Source: Neotabrizicola shimadae (GTDB lineage Bacteria > Pseudomonadota > Alphaproteobacteria > Rhodobacterales > Rhodobacteraceae). Taken from it: DNA of 64,000 bases. Within the stretch, counting starts at the first letter, position 1, and each line of letters opens with the position of its first letter. This document shows, in pieces, positions 25,663 to 35,448 of the stretch. The translations under genes and the position numbers were made by a program. The notes beneath the pieces are model-generated. The model searched no databases, was not told where the DNA came from, and saw nothing but the letters and a program-made list of their open reading frames with translations. The stretch lies in assembly GCF_019623905.1 (NCBI RefSeq), contig NZ_CP069370.1, positions 4,079,001 to 4,143,000 of the forward strand, read 5' to 3'.

Positions 25663-26430
25663 GTGTTCGATCCAAGGAATTTCAGACTGGACGGCCAGGT
25701 GGCATTGGTCACCGGCGCGGGCGCGGGCATCGGTCGCGGCATCGCCGAGATGTTCGCGGGGGCCGGGGCGGCGGTGGTGGTCAGCGACCTGAAGCAGGAG
25801 GCGGCCGATGCGGTGGCGAAGGACATCATGGCTTCGGGCGGCAAGGCGACCGGCATTGCCTGCAATGTGACGAAGGAGGCCGATCTGTCGGCCGCCGTCG
25901 ACGCGGCGGTTTCCACCTTCGGCAGACTGACCATCCTGGTGAACAATGCCGGCGGCGGCGGGCCGAAGCCCTTTGACATGCCGATGGACGATTTCCGCTG
26001 GGCCTATGAGCTGAACGTTTTTTCGGTGTTCCGGCTGTGCCAACTGGCTGCGCCGCACATGGAGAAGGCGGGCGGCGGGGCGATTCTGAACATCACCTCG
26101 ATGTCGGGTGACAACAAGAACCAGCGCATGGCCTCCTATGGCTCGTCGAAGGCGGCGGAAAGTCATCTGACGCGCAACATCGCCTTCGACCTGGGTCCGA
26201 AGAACATCCGTGTGAACGCCATTGCGCCCGGTGCCACCCGCACGGCGGCGCTGGCCAGCGTTCTGACGCCCGAGATCGAGGCGGTGATGCTGAAACACAC
26301 GCCGCTGAAACGGCTGGGAGAGCCGGCCGACATGGCCCATGCCGCGCTGTTCCTGTGTTCGCCGGCGGCGTCCTGGGTCAGCGGGCAGGTTCTGACCGTT
26401 TCTGGCGGCGGGTTGCAGGAACTGGACTGA
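25663..26430 (+). CDS. hdhA: 7-alpha-hydroxysteroid dehydrogenase-like SDR oxidoreductase
   Basis: A 255-residue short-chain dehydrogenase. Beyond the general SDR motifs (TGAGAGIG, NNAG, Ser in NITSMSGD, YGSSK) it shares with E. coli HdhA long near-identical runs as I recall them, such as NNAGGGGPKPFDMPM and CSPAASWVSGQ, and the same total length. That enzyme oxidises the 7-alpha hydroxyl of bile acids with NAD. A GTG at 25663 after GAGGGA gives the matching N terminus. It heads a four-gene unit. The real substrate in this organism may be another alcohol. Confidence 0.75.
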   Translation: MFDPRNFRLDGQVALVTGAGAGIGRGIAEMFAGAGAAVVVSDLKQEAADAVAKDIMASGGKATGIACNVTKEADLSAAVDAAVSTFGRLTILVNNAGGGGPKPFDMPMDDFRWAYELNVFSVFRLCQLAAPHMEKAGGGAILNITSMSGDNKNQRMASYGSSKAAESHLTRNIAFDLGPKNIRVNAIAPGATRTAALASVLTPEIEAVMLKHTPLKRLGEPADMAHAALFLCSPAASWVSGQVLTVSGGGLQELD

Positions 26431-26475
26431 GCCGTCACCGGGCACCCGATCAATCGCTTTTCAGGGAGACAAGGC

Positions 26476-27270
26476 ATGAGCTTTGACGCATTCGCGGAAT
26501 TCCGCATGGACGGGCACAAGGTGCTGATCACCGGCGGCGCGCAGAACATCGGCGCGGGCATCGCCAAAACGCTGTCGGGCGCGGGGGCGAAGGTGATGAT
26601 CGCCGACCTGAACGGGGAGAAGGCCGCAGAGACGGCGGCCGCCATCGCCGCCGAGACCGGCAACGACTGCCGCGGCATGGCCTGCGACGTGACCGACCTT
26701 GCCGCCATCGAGGCGACGGTGGCTGCGACCGCGGCGGCCTTTGGCGGGATTTCCACGCTGGTCAACAACGTGGGCTGGGGCGGGCGGCAGCCCGACCCCG
26801 CGGCGATCCCGGAGGAGGAATTCGTCCGGTCCTACAAGCTTAACACGATCAGCGCCTACCGCATGAGCATGGCTTGCCTGCCGTATCTTGAAAAGGCGAA
26901 GAACGGGTCGATCACCAATTCCGGCTCGTTCTCTTCGGCCGTGCCGGCCTATGACATCCTGCCCTATGCCACGGCCAAGGCCGCGCTGAACCAGATGATG
27001 GTGTCGCTGGCGCATTTGCTGAACAAGCGGGTGCGGGTGAATTCGGTGCTGATCGGCACGGTGATCACCGAGGGCTATGCCAGCGCCGGGATCACGCCGG
27101 AGATGCAGGAGCGCATGATGCATCCCGACAACCTGACCGGTCGTCCGGGCCGGCCGCAGGACATTGCCAATGCGATGCTCTGGCTCTGCTCGCCCGCGGC
27201 GGCATGGGTCAGCGGCCAGACCATCAACATCCACGGCGGCGGCGGCGTGACGCGGTTGTTCGGGGAATGA
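26476..27270 (+). CDS. SDR-family oxidoreductase
   Basis: A 264-residue classical short-chain dehydrogenase. It has a TGGAQNIGAGI nucleotide loop, a NNVGWGG segment in place of NNAG, a catalytic Ser in TNSGSFSS, YATAK, and a C-terminal SGQTINIHGGGG. It is a paralog of the gene just upstream (both end with a CSPAA-WVSGQ block) but is clearly diverged in its substrate loop. It lies 45 bases downstream with its own GGGAGAC ribosome site. The substrate is unknown. Confidence 0.85.
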   Translation: MSFDAFAEFRMDGHKVLITGGAQNIGAGIAKTLSGAGAKVMIADLNGEKAAETAAAIAAETGNDCRGMACDVTDLAAIEATVAATAAAFGGISTLVNNVGWGGRQPDPAAIPEEEFVRSYKLNTISAYRMSMACLPYLEKAKNGSITNSGSFSSAVPAYDILPYATAKAALNQMMVSLAHLLNKRVRVNSVLIGTVITEGYASAGITPEMQERMMHPDNLTGRPGRPQDIANAMLWLCSPAAAWVSGQTINIHGGGGVTRLFGE

Positions 27271-27335
27271 AGTCGGACGGATTGAGGCCTGGGGCGGGTG
27301 GCCCGCCCCGGAGACCGGGTGGAAGGAGAGGCCAG

Positions 27336-28013
27336 GTGAGCCGGGCATTGCAGGTGGTCGGGGCGGTTGTGCTGGCGCTGGCCCTGCCCGCCGGCCTGAA
27401 GGCCGAGGGCGTGCCGGTGACCAGCGATCAGGTCATGATGCTGTACTTCACCGACAGCGGCCGGTCCTTCGGCTATCAGGTCATGATGGCGCGCATCAAT
27501 ATCGACACGGTGAAGGCCGACCTTGAGCGCGACGCGGCGATCCTGAAGCGGAACGAGGAGCTGTTTGCCCGCAGCGCGATCTCGCAACTCGACCTTGAGA
27601 TTTCGCAACTGAAGGATGCCTGGAACCGCAAGCAGCTGATCGTGGCCCAGAAAAACCTTGTCTATCTGAGCGCGGAGTACGAGGCGATGAGCCGGATGGC
27701 CGAGCATTTCGCCGGGGGGACGGTCATGGTTGAGGACCTGTATGCCGTGTTCCGCCGCGGATGGGAGGCCGGCTGCGACAAGGGGCCGGACGAGGTGGTG
27801 GCGCATCAGGCCTGGGCGGCCTTTGCCGAGAAGTCGCTGGAGCGGGCGCGGCAGCTGAATGCGCGCGGCGGCGTGCCCGACAGCGAGGTTCTGGAGCGGG
27901 AGGCGCAACTGGCCATGGCCCGGTCGAACTTTCAGAACCGGCAGGCGGGGCTGGATCGCTGCAAGGCGGTGCTTTTCCCGAGCCTTGAACAGGTCATGGC
28001 CGCGCCGCGCTGA
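27336..28013 (+). CDS. Periplasmic coiled-coil protein resembling an isolated adaptor hairpin
   Basis: A 225-residue protein with a signal peptide (SRALQVVGAVVLALALPAGLKA). The mature part is nearly all helix. The stretch around LKRNEELFARSAISQLDLE resembles the alpha-hairpin of HlyD/RND adaptor proteins, yet no lipoyl or barrel segments flank it. Two cysteines (GCDKG and DRCKAV) could form a disulfide. A GTG at 27336 follows AAGGAG. I do not recognise a named family. It sits between an SDR gene and a small membrane protein, all in one direction. Confidence 0.65.
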   Translation: MSRALQVVGAVVLALALPAGLKAEGVPVTSDQVMMLYFTDSGRSFGYQVMMARINIDTVKADLERDAAILKRNEELFARSAISQLDLEISQLKDAWNRKQLIVAQKNLVYLSAEYEAMSRMAEHFAGGTVMVEDLYAVFRRGWEAGCDKGPDEVVAHQAWAAFAEKSLERARQLNARGGVPDSEVLEREAQLAMARSNFQNRQAGLDRCKAVLFPSLEQVMAAPR

Positions 28014-28044
28014 GGCGGAGACGGGGCCGCTGAAGGAGGTTGCG

Positions 28045-28503
28045 ATGAACCCGAGTGCCGTCACCGGCCCGGCCCGGCCCGAGATCGTGAAGGGGGCCGT
28101 GCTGTCGGGCGTGATCAACGCCGTGGTCAACGGGGCCATCCAGGCCTGGCTGCTGCGCGGCAGTGAGGTGATCCCGCTGTCGGTGGACGGCATCAGCGCA
28201 GGCACCCATACGGTGCTGGGGTCGGCTGTGCCGCTGGCGGTATCGCTGGCGATGATCCTGACAGCGGTGGCGCATCTTACGGTGAAGGGGCCGAAGAAGC
28301 CGTTCTTTCCGACGACGCTGTGGCTGGTGGTGAAGCACGGCCTCTTTGCCTTTGGCGCGCTGGTGGCCGGTGCTGTGGTCTGGCAGCGGCTGTTCGGCAC
28401 GGTCGAGGTCGGGCTGGTGACCGCCGTGATCCTGCTGGGCGTGATCGCGGGGGGCGTCTCTGCCATGGTGAACTATATGACGATCTCGGAGATCGTGGAG
28501 TAG
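28045..28503 (+). CDS. Small four-helix membrane protein
   Basis: A 152-residue protein with four likely transmembrane helices (around 18-40, 54-80, 90-112 and 118-145) and short loops. A near-perfect AAGGAGG six bases before the ATG marks the start. I do not recognise the family. It is the last gene of the SDR-SDR-coiled-coil-membrane unit, 31 bases after the periplasmic coiled-coil gene, so a membrane complex of the two is possible but unproven. The lpd operon converges on it. Confidence 0.65.
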   Translation: MNPSAVTGPARPEIVKGAVLSGVINAVVNGAIQAWLLRGSEVIPLSVDGISAGTHTVLGSAVPLAVSLAMILTAVAHLTVKGPKKPFFPTTLWLVVKHGLFAFGALVAGAVVWQRLFGTVEVGLVTAVILLGVIAGGVSAMVNYMTISEIVE

Positions 28504-28544
28504 CGGGCGGCGCCCCCCCCCGGAGGAGGGGCCGGGCGCGGCAA

Positions 28545-29933
28545 TCAGGCGTGGATGGCGCCGTCGCCGCAGGCGAGCGCGGCTTCGCGGACGGCTTCCG
28601 AGAAGGTCGGGTGGGCGTGGCAGGTGAGCGCCACGTCCTGGGCCGAGGCGCCGAATTCCATTGCCACGCAGATTTCGTGGATCAGGTCGCCCGCTGCCGG
28701 GCCGATGATGTGGCAGCCGAGGATGCGGTCGGTGGCCTTGTCGGCGAGGATCTTCACGAAGCCGTCGCCCTGGAACACCGCCTTGGCACGGGCGTTGCCC
28801 ATGAAGGGGAACTTGCCGACCTTGTAGGCGCGGCCTTCCTCTTTCAGCTGTTCTTCGGTCTTGCCGACCGAGGCGACTTCGGGCGTGGTGTAGATCACGC
28901 CGGGGATGACGCCGTAGTTCACATGGCCATGCTTGCCGGCGATGATCTCGGCCACGGCCATGCCCTCGTCTTCGGCCTTGTGGGCCAGCATCGGGCCGGG
29001 GATGGCATCGCCGATGGCATAGAGGCCGGGGATGTTGGTGCGGAAGTGGTCGTCGGTCTTGACCTGGCCGCGGGGCAGCATCTCGACGCCCAGGGCTTCG
29101 AGGCCGAGCCCGGCGGTATAGGGGCGGCGGCCTGTGGCGACGAGGACGGTATCGACGGTGAGGTCATGCGCCGAATCGTCCTTGCGCAGCTTGTAGGAGA
29201 CCTTGGCGCCCTTGGCGCCGGTTTCCACGCCCTGCACCGCGGCGCCGAGCACGAATTTCAGGCCCTGGCGGGCGAGGATCTTCTGCAGCGACTTTGCCAC
29301 CTCGGCATCCATGCCGGGGGTGATGGCGTCGAGGTATTCGATGACGGTGACATCGGTGCCGAGCCGGGCATAGACCGAGCCCATTTCCAGGCCGATGACG
29401 CCGGCGCCGATGACCACCATGGATTTCGGGATCGCGCCCAAGGTCAGCGCGCCGGTGGAGGTGACCACGGTCTTTTCATCCACCGTGACGCCGGGGAGCG
29501 AGGCGGATTCGGAGCCGGTGGCGATGACGATGGCCTTCGCCTCGTGCAACTCGTCGCCCACCTTGACCTGGCCGGGGGCGGGGATGGTGCCCCAGCCCTT
29601 GAGCCAGGTGACCTTGTTCTTCTTGAACAGGAATTCGATGCCCTTGGTGTTCTGGCCGACGACATCGTCCTTGTAGCCGAGCATGGCGGACCAATCGACC
29701 GTGGGCGCGGCGCCGGTGAGGCCCATTTTGGCGAAGTTGTGCTGCGCCTCGTGCAAGGAATCGGTGGCGTGCAAGAGCGCCTTGGACGGGATGCAGCCCA
29801 CGTTCAAGCAGGTGCCGCCAAGCGTGTCGCGGCCTTCGACGCAGGCGGTCTTGAGGCCGAGCTGGGCGCAGCGGATGGCCGAGACATAGCCGCCGGGGCC
29901 GCCGCCGATGATGATCACGTCGAATGTTGCCAT
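28545..29933 (-). CDS. lpd: Dihydrolipoyl dehydrogenase (E3)
   Basis: A 462-residue flavoprotein that reoxidises the lipoyl group of 2-oxoacid dehydrogenases, passing electrons to NAD. It has [19 protein letters not shown] (FAD), the redox pair in [13 protein letters not shown], a second [12 protein letters not shown] (NAD) loop, and HAHPTFSEA with the active-site base. It is the last gene of the suc operon, separated from sucB by three small genes. The ATG at 29933 is preceded by AAGGAGAC. The location supports service to the 2-oxoglutarate complex. Confidence 0.97.
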   Translation of the reverse strand: MATFDVIIIGGGPGGYVSAIRCAQLGLKTACVEGRDTLGGTCLNVGCIPSKALLHATDSLHEAQHNFAKMGLTGAAPTVDWSAMLGYKDDVVGQNTKGIEFLFKKNKVTWLKGWGTIPAPGQVKVGDELHEAKAIVIATGSESASLPGVTVDEKTVVTSTGALTLGAIPKSMVVIGAGVIGLEMGSVYARLGTDVTVIEYLDAITPGMDAEVAKSLQKILARQGLKFVLGAAVQGVETGAKGAKVSYKLRKDDSAHDLTVDTVLVATGRRPYTAGLGLEALGVEMLPRGQVKTDDHFRTNIPGLYAIGDAIPGPMLAHKAEDEGMAVAEIIAGKHGHVNYGVIPGVIYTTPEVASVGKTEEQLKEEGRAYKVGKFPFMGNARAKAVFQGDGFVKILADKATDRILGCHIIGPAAGDLIHEICVAMEFGASAQDVALTCHAHPTFSEAVREAALACGDGAIHA

Positions 29934-30012
29934 GGTTGTCTCCTTGGGTCGGCGGGCGAGCCGGGGGTTTTCCACCCCCGGACCCCCGGAGGATATTTGG
30001 GAACGGAAGAAG

Positions 30013-30405
30013 TCAGAGCAATGCGGCTCCGACGAGGGTGAGGGTGGCGACGAGGCCGAGGCCCCAGATGATGGAACGGGCGGGCACCCAGCCATAGGCA
30101 TAGGCGGGGATGTAGAGGAGGCGGAGCGCCACATAGGCCCAGGCGGCGACGGCGGTGAGCGGCGAGGCTGTTCCGGTGAGGGCCACGAGGGCGACGGCCG
30201 GGGTGAACAGGGTGAGCCCCTCGAAGCCGTTGGCGGTGGCGCGCTGCAGCCTGCCGGTGCGGACGGAGAGCGGCGGGATGCCCTTGTCGCGCGGGGAGAG
30301 GGTCACGCGGGTGCCAAGCTCGATGTTGGCCGCGACGGCGAAGATCGAGAGCGTAGCGACCTGCACGAGGATCGCGACGGCGAGGGCGGCGAGTTCGGCT
30401 GTCAT
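30013..30405 (-). CDS. MAPEG-family membrane protein, copy 1
   Basis: A 130-residue protein with four hydrophobic helices. An R-L-x-R-A-x-x-N motif after the first loop ([14 protein letters not shown]) matches the MAPEG family, whose eukaryotic members are glutathione-dependent membrane enzymes; the bacterial role is mostly unknown. It starts directly after the stop of the next gene upstream, which is a paralog. Its place between sucB and lpd is conserved-looking but unexplained. Confidence 0.85.
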   Translation of the reverse strand: MTAELAALAVAILVQVATLSIFAVAANIELGTRVTLSPRDKGIPPLSVRTGRLQRATANGFEGLTLFTPAVALVALTGTASPLTAVAAWAYVALRLLYIPAYAYGWVPARSIIWGLGLVATLTLVGAALL

Positions 30406-30813
30406 CTACAGCACTCCGATCAGGAGAAGCGCGGCGGTGGCGAGGAAGCCCGCGAACCAGATGAAGCTGCGCCACGGCACCCAGCCGAGCGCATAGGCCG
30501 GAACATAGAGCGCGCGGGCGGCGACGAAGGCCCAGGCGAGGGCGGCGGTCAGGAGCGAGGTCTTGCCGGCCAGGACTACGACAAGGACGGCGATGATGAA
30601 GGGGCCGATGTTTTCGGTGAAATTGGCGGTGGCGCGGCGGAGGCGTTGGGTGCGGGGGGAGAGGCGGTCCTCGATCCCCTCGCGCGTGCCGGTGTTGCCA
30701 TCGTGGCCCACGTCGCGTTCGAGCGCGCGCTGTGCGGCGAAGATCGTGACGAAATGCACCACGGCGGCGGCGGTGAGGGCGGCGAGTTCGGGGGTAAGTC
30801 CGGCGTCAGTCAT
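30406..30813 (-). CDS. MAPEG-family membrane protein, copy 2
   Basis: A 135-residue four-helix protein with the same motif (QRLRRATANFTENI) and the same YVPAYALGWVPWRS third-helix region as the downstream copy. The pair is a tandem duplication: the stop of this gene abuts the ATG of the other with no spacer. Its own start overlaps the NTF2-like gene by eight bases, so the three genes are translationally linked. Enzyme activity is not established. Confidence 0.85.
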   Translation of the reverse strand: MTDAGLTPELAALTAAAVVHFVTIFAAQRALERDVGHDGNTGTREGIEDRLSPRTQRLRRATANFTENIGPFIIAVLVVVLAGKTSLLTAALAWAFVAARALYVPAYALGWVPWRSFIWFAGFLATAALLLIGVL

Positions 30814-31159
30814 GTAGGGCCTCGCAGGGGGTGCCCTGGTGGAACCGGAGCTGCCAGCGGCCCGAGCTGATATCCCACAGCGAGGCGCGGTTGGCCCATT
30901 CGGGCGGGTCGCAGCGGAGTTCGGAGATGTAGGTCACGAGAGCGAGCCTGTCCGAGAGGGGGGTGACGGTGAGGCGGTGGAGCGTGGCGGGGATGTCGCT
31001 TGCCTGCGCCTTGTCGAAGATCAGCTCGGCGCGGGTGTAGCGGCGGCCGGAGCGGCCGAATTCGAAGAAATCGGGCGCAAAGGTCGCCTCCATCAGCGCG
31101 CGGTCGAAGCGGGTTTCCCGGCGCCAGAGGGTCTGTTCGAGGGCGGGGAGGGTCTGCAT
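30806..31159 (-). CDS. NTF2-like (DUF4440) small protein
   Basis: A 117-residue protein with a single NTF2-like fold: ALEQTLWRRETRFDRALMEATFAPDFFEFGRSG at the start, then alternating strands to WQLRFHQGTPCE. The family covers small-ligand binding or isomerase-like proteins and gives no specific function. It overlaps the next MAPEG gene by eight bases and follows sucB after a 53-base gap that holds a long palindrome. Confidence 0.75.
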   Translation of the reverse strand: MQTLPALEQTLWRRETRFDRALMEATFAPDFFEFGRSGRRYTRAELIFDKAQASDIPATLHRLTVTPLSDRLALVTYISELRCDPPEWANRASLWDISSGRWQLRFHQGTPCEALHD

Positions 31160-31174
31160 GGCGGGCCTTGCGGG

Positions 31175-31202
31175 GTAGGATGGGCAATATTGCCCATCCT
31201 AC
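31175..31202. repeat. 28-bp perfect palindrome (REP-type) between sucB and the NTF2-like gene
   Basis: GTAGGATGGGCAAT is followed at once by its exact reverse complement. Palindromes of this GTAGGATGGGC type recur between genes in many proteobacteria. Here it lies within an operon, where it may set mRNA stability or partial termination between sucB and the lpd-proximal genes. Only one copy is seen in the window. Confidence 0.8.
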
Positions 31203-31212
31203 GGGTGCGGGA

Positions 31213-32415
31213 TCACAGATCCATCAGCAGGCGGCGCGGATCTTCCAGCGCCTCTTTCACGCGCACGAGGAAGGTCACGGCGCCCTTGCCGTCGACGATG
31301 CGGTGATCGTAGCTGAGCGCGAGATACATCATCGGGCGGATGACGATCTGGCCGTTCACCGCCACCGGGCGGTCCTGGATCTTGTGCATGCCCAGGATGC
31401 CGGATTGCGGCGGGTTCAGGATCGGCGAGGACATGAGCGAGCCGTAGACGCCGCCGTTCGAGATGGTGAAGGAGCCGCCTTGCAGTTCGGCCATGGTGAG
31501 CTTGCCGTCGCGGGCACGGATGCCCAGTTCGGCGATCTTCTTCTCGATGGCGGCGAAGGACATCTGGTCGGCGTCGCGGACGACCGGCACGACGAGGCCG
31601 GTCGGCGTGCCGACGGCGACGCCCATGTGGACATAGTTCTTGTAGACCACGTCCTGGCCGTCGATTTCGGCGTTGACCTCGGGGACTTCCTTCAGCGCGT
31701 GGCAGCAGGCCTTCACGAAGAAGGACATGAAGCCGAGCTTGACGCCGTGCTTCTTTTCGAACTGGTCCTTGTATTCGTTGCGCAGGGACATGATGCCGGA
31801 CATGTCCACCTCGTTATAGGTGGTCAGCATCGCGGCGGTGTTCTGCGCGTCCTTCAGGCGCTTGGCGATGGTGGCGCGCAGGCGGGTCATCTTCACCCGC
31901 TCTTCGCGCGCGGCATCGTCGGCCGGGACAGGCGCGCGCGGCATGGCGGCGGGGGCCGGGGTCGCGGCGGCGGCGGCCTGCACGGCCGCGGCGGCGCGGG
32001 CCACGTCTTCCTTCATGATGCGGCCGTCGCGGCCGGTGCCCTGCACCTGGTCGGCCGCGAGGCCGGCTTCGGCCATCGCCTTCTTGGCGGCGGGGGCGTC
32101 TTCGACATCCTTCGCGGCGGGTGGGGCCGTAGCAGGGGCCGGGGCCGGGGCGGCGGCGGGCTTTGCGGCGGCGCCGGCGCCTTCGGCGATGGTCGCCAGC
32201 AGGCCCGCGGCGGTGACGGTGGTGCCTTCGGGTGCGACGATCTCGCCCAGGATGCCGGCGGCGGGCGAGGGCACGTCGAGGCTGACCTTGTCGGTTTCCA
32301 GCTCGCACAGGATCTCGTCCACGGCGACGGCATCACCGGGCTTCTTGAACCAGGTGGCGACCGTCGCTTCGGTGACGCTTTCGCCCAGGGCGGGGACTCG
32401 GACTTCGATGCTCAT
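31213..32415 (-). CDS. sucB: 2-oxoglutarate dehydrogenase E2 (dihydrolipoyl succinyltransferase)
   Basis: A 400-residue core of the 2-oxoglutarate dehydrogenase complex. The lipoyl domain has the modified lysine in [11 protein letters not shown] (near residue 42). An Ala/Pro linker leads to the E3-binding domain ([21 protein letters not shown]). The catalytic domain ends with [15 protein letters not shown]. Two ATGs lie in tandem; the first overlaps the sucA stop codon (TGATGATG), so the genes are translationally coupled and either ATG could be used. Confidence 0.97.
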   Translation of the reverse strand: MSIEVRVPALGESVTEATVATWFKKPGDAVAVDEILCELETDKVSLDVPSPAAGILGEIVAPEGTTVTAAGLLATIAEGAGAAAKPAAAPAPAPATAPPAAKDVEDAPAAKKAMAEAGLAADQVQGTGRDGRIMKEDVARAAAAVQAAAAATPAPAAMPRAPVPADDAAREERVKMTRLRATIAKRLKDAQNTAAMLTTYNEVDMSGIMSLRNEYKDQFEKKHGVKLGFMSFFVKACCHALKEVPEVNAEIDGQDVVYKNYVHMGVAVGTPTGLVVPVVRDADQMSFAAIEKKIAELGIRARDGKLTMAELQGGSFTISNGGVYGSLMSSPILNPPQSGILGMHKIQDRPVAVNGQIVIRPMMYLALSYDHRIVDGKGAVTFLVRVKEALEDPRRLLMDL

Positions 32416-32417
32416 CA

Positions 32418-35390
32418 TCACTTTCCTTCGATCGTCAGGGCGTCGTTCACGAGCGCCTCTTGCTGTGCCTTGTGCTTGCTGGCGAGACCCGTGGCGGGCG
32501 AGGCCGAGGCGGCGCGGCCGGCATAGCGGGCGCGCTTGGGCTTGCCGGCGGTCTTGGTCAGCAGCACTTCGAGTTCGGGTTCGATGAAGGACCAGGCGCC
32601 CTGGTTCTTCGGTTCTTCCTGGCACCAGACCACCTGCGCCTGCGGGAAGCGCGACAGTTCCTGTGTGAGCGAGACGGTGGGCACCGGATAGAGCTGTTCC
32701 AGGCGCAGAAGGTAGACGTCCGACAGGCCGCGGGCATCGCGCTCGGCGAGCAGGTCGTAGTAGACCTTGCCCGAGCAGATCACCACTTGCCGGATTTCGG
32801 CATCGGGCTTCAGCACCTGCGAGGAATGGCCCTTCTGCGCATCGTCCCACAGGACACGGTGGAAGGTCGATCCGTCGAGGAAGTCGCCCGCATCCGAGAC
32901 GCACATCGGGTGACGCAGCAGCGATTTCGGCGTCATCAGGATCAGCGGCTTGCGGTAGTCGCGGTGCAGCTGGCGGCGCAGGACGTGGAAGTAGTTGGCC
33001 GGCGTCGAGCAGTTGGCGACGATCCAGTTTTCCTCTGCCGAAAGCTGGAGGAAGCGTTCCAGGCGCGCGGAGGAATGTTCCGGTCCCTGGCCTTCGAACC
33101 CGTGCGGCAGAAGGACCACGAGGCCCGACATGCGCAACCACTTGGATTCGCTGGAGTTGATGAACTGGTCGAACATGATCTGCGCGCCGTTGGCGAAATC
33201 GCCGAACTGGGCTTCCCACAGCGTCAGCGCGTTCGGTTCGGACAGCGAGTAGCCGTATTCGAAGCCGAGCACGGCATATTCGGACAGCATCGAGTCGATG
33301 ACCTCATACCGCGCCTGGCCGGGGCGGATGTGGTTCAGCGGGTAGTGGCGTTCCTCGGTGGTCTGGTCGATCCAGCCGGAATGGCGCTGCGAGAAGGTGC
33401 CGCGCGTGCAATCCTGGCCCGAGAGGCGGACCGGGAAGCCTTCGACTTGGAGCGAGCCGAAGGCGAGTGCCTCGGCGGTGGCCCAGTCGAAGCCCTTGCC
33501 GGTTTCGAACATGGCCTTCTTGGCCTCGAGCTGGCGGCCCACGGTCTTGTGCAGGTCGAAGCCTTCGGGAACCGTGGTCAGGGCGCGGCCGATTTCTTCC
33601 AGCGTTTCCGGCTTGATCCAGGTTTCGCCGCGCTGGTAGCTCGTCAGGTCCTTCGGCGCCATGTTCTTCCAGCGGCCGTCCAGCCAGTCGGCCTTGTTCG
33701 GCTTGAACGCCTTGCCGATTTCGTATTCGTCGTTGAGCTTGGCCTGGAAGGCGGCCTTCATGTCCTCGATCTCGCCCTCGGGGATCAGGCCGTCCTGCAC
33801 CAGGCGTTCGGTGTAAAGCTGGAGCGTGGTCTTGTGCCGCTTGATGTTGTTGTACATCGCGGGGTTGGTGAACATCGGCTCGTCGCCTTCGTTGTGACCG
33901 AAGCGGCGATAGCAGAAGATGTCGATGACCACGTCCTTGTGGAACTTCTGGCGGAACTCTGTCGCCACGCGGGCGGCGTGGACCACGGCTTCGGGATCGT
34001 CGCCGTTGACGTGGAAGATCGGCGCCTCGACCATCAGGGCGATGTCGGTCGGATAGGGCGAGGTGCGGCTGAAATGCGGCGCCGTGGTGAAGCCGATCTG
34101 GTTGTTGACGATGATGTGGATGCAGCCGCCGGTCCGGTGGCCCTTGATGCCCGAAAGCTGGAGGCATTCGGCCACGACGCCCTGGCCGGCGAAGGCCGCG
34201 TCGCCGTGCAAGAGGATCGGCAGCACCGCGGTGCGGTCGGTCTGGTCGCCCAGCTGGTCCTGCTTGGCGCGGACCTTGCCCAGGACAACGGGGTTCACCG
34301 CTTCCAGGTGCGAGGGGTTGGCGGTCAGCGACAGGTGGACGGTGTGACCGTCGAAGGTGCGGTCGGACGAGGCGCCGAGGTGGTACTTCACGTCGCCGGA
34401 GCCGTCCACATCCTCGGGCTTGTAGGAGCCGCCCTGGAATTCGTGGAAGATGGCGCGGTAGGGCTTCATCAGCACGTTTGCGAGGATGTTCAGGCGACCG
34501 CGGTGCGGCATGCCGATGACAACCTCTTTCAGGCCGAGGTTGCCGCCGCGCTTGATGATCTGTTCCATGGCGGGGATCAGGGCTTCGCCGCCGTCCAGGC
34601 CGAAGCGCTTGGTGCCCATGTACTTGACGTGCAGGAACTTTTCGAAGCCCTCGGCCTCGACCAGCTTGTTCAGGATGGCGCGGCGGCCTTCGCGGGTGAA
34701 GGCGATTTCCTTGCCGTAGCCTTCGATCCGTTCCTTCAGCCAGCCGGCCTGTTCGGGATCGGAGATGTGCATGTATTGCAGCGCGAAGGTGCCGCAGTAG
34801 GTGCGCCGCACGATGTCGATGATCTGGCGCATCGAGGCGAAGTCGAGGCCGAGCACCTTGTCGATGAAGATCGGGCGGTCCATGTCGGCTTCGGTGAAGC
34901 CGTAGGAGGCCGGGTCAAGCTCGGGGTGGGGGGCTTCCTCGCGCATGCCAAGCGGGTCGAGATCGGCGGCGAGGTGGCCGCGGATGCGGTAGGCGCGGAT
35001 CAGCATGAGCGCGCGCAGGCTGTCGAGCACGGCGCGCTGCATCTGCGCATCGGTGAGCGAGACGCCCTTTTCCTCTGCCTTGGCGGCGATCTTCTGCGCG
35101 GCGGCCTTGCCTTCCTTGGCGGGCGGTGCCGGCCATTCGCCGGTGAGCGCGGCGGTCAGGTCATCGGACGGGGTGGGCGGCCAGTCGGCGCGTGCCCAGG
35201 ACGGACCCTGCGCGGCGCGCTTGGCGTCCAACTCGCTGTCGCCGAGGGCGCGGAAGAACTCGGCCCATTGCGCATCGACCGAGGCCGGGTCGGCGGCATA
35301 GCGGGCGGCGAGCTGGTCGATGTAATCGGCGTTGGCGCCCTGAAGGAAGGACGAGGCTTGAAACTGGCTGTTCGGGGATTGTTCGGTCAT
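32418..35390 (-). CDS. sucA: 2-oxoglutarate dehydrogenase E1
   Basis: A 990-residue thiamine-diphosphate enzyme that decarboxylates 2-oxoglutarate. The N-terminal [19 protein letters not shown] motif binds E2. [14 protein letters not shown], the [19 protein letters not shown] diphosphate-binding site, and the C-terminal [24 protein letters not shown] are as in the family. The start at 35390 follows a GGAGTTGAC site. It lies 58 bases after the small membrane-protein gene, across a perfect GC hairpin. Confidence 0.97.
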   Translation of the reverse strand: MTEQSPNSQFQASSFLQGANADYIDQLAARYAADPASVDAQWAEFFRALGDSELDAKRAAQGPSWARADWPPTPSDDLTAALTGEWPAPPAKEGKAAAQKIAAKAEEKGVSLTDAQMQRAVLDSLRALMLIRAYRIRGHLAADLDPLGMREEAPHPELDPASYGFTEADMDRPIFIDKVLGLDFASMRQIIDIVRRTYCGTFALQYMHISDPEQAGWLKERIEGYGKEIAFTREGRRAILNKLVEAEGFEKFLHVKYMGTKRFGLDGGEALIPAMEQIIKRGGNLGLKEVVIGMPHRGRLNILANVLMKPYRAIFHEFQGGSYKPEDVDGSGDVKYHLGASSDRTFDGHTVHLSLTANPSHLEAVNPVVLGKVRAKQDQLGDQTDRTAVLPILLHGDAAFAGQGVVAECLQLSGIKGHRTGGCIHIIVNNQIGFTTAPHFSRTSPYPTDIALMVEAPIFHVNGDDPEAVVHAARVATEFRQKFHKDVVIDIFCYRRFGHNEGDEPMFTNPAMYNNIKRHKTTLQLYTERLVQDGLIPEGEIEDMKAAFQAKLNDEYEIGKAFKPNKADWLDGRWKNMAPKDLTSYQRGETWIKPETLEEIGRALTTVPEGFDLHKTVGRQLEAKKAMFETGKGFDWATAEALAFGSLQVEGFPVRLSGQDCTRGTFSQRHSGWIDQTTEERHYPLNHIRPGQARYEVIDSMLSEYAVLGFEYGYSLSEPNALTLWEAQFGDFANGAQIMFDQFINSSESKWLRMSGLVVLLPHGFEGQGPEHSSARLERFLQLSAEENWIVANCSTPANYFHVLRRQLHRDYRKPLILMTPKSLLRHPMCVSDAGDFLDGSTFHRVLWDDAQKGHSSQVLKPDAEIRQVVICSGKVYYDLLAERDARGLSDVYLLRLEQLYPVPTVSLTQELSRFPQAQVVWCQEEPKNQGAWSFIEPELEVLLTKTAGKPKRARYAGRAASASPATGLASKHKAQQEALVNDALTIEGK

Positions 35391-35425
35391 CTGTCAACTC
35401 CTCCCAAGAGTTGCGGCAATGGAAT

Positions 35426-35447
35426 GGGCGGGGCTGTTGCCCCGCCC
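35426..35447. other. Perfect hairpin between the small membrane-protein gene and sucA
   Basis: GGGCGGGGC-TGTT-GCCCCGCCC forms a nine-pair all-GC stem with a four-base loop, two bases after the stop of the 54-residue gene. No T-run follows on the operon strand, so it is more likely an mRNA-stability or processing element than a terminator. Confidence 0.6.
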
Positions 35448-35448
35448 G

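Noticed and set aside
29965-30012. CCCCCGGACCCCCGGAGGATATTT-type text after the MAPEG gene as a repeat.
   Set aside because: Such text recurs in Rhodobacteraceae as I recall, but only one copy is seen here, so no repeat call is supported.
28320-30041. A 573-codon plus-strand frame.
   Set aside because: It is opposite lpd and mirrors its codon bias, without known motifs.
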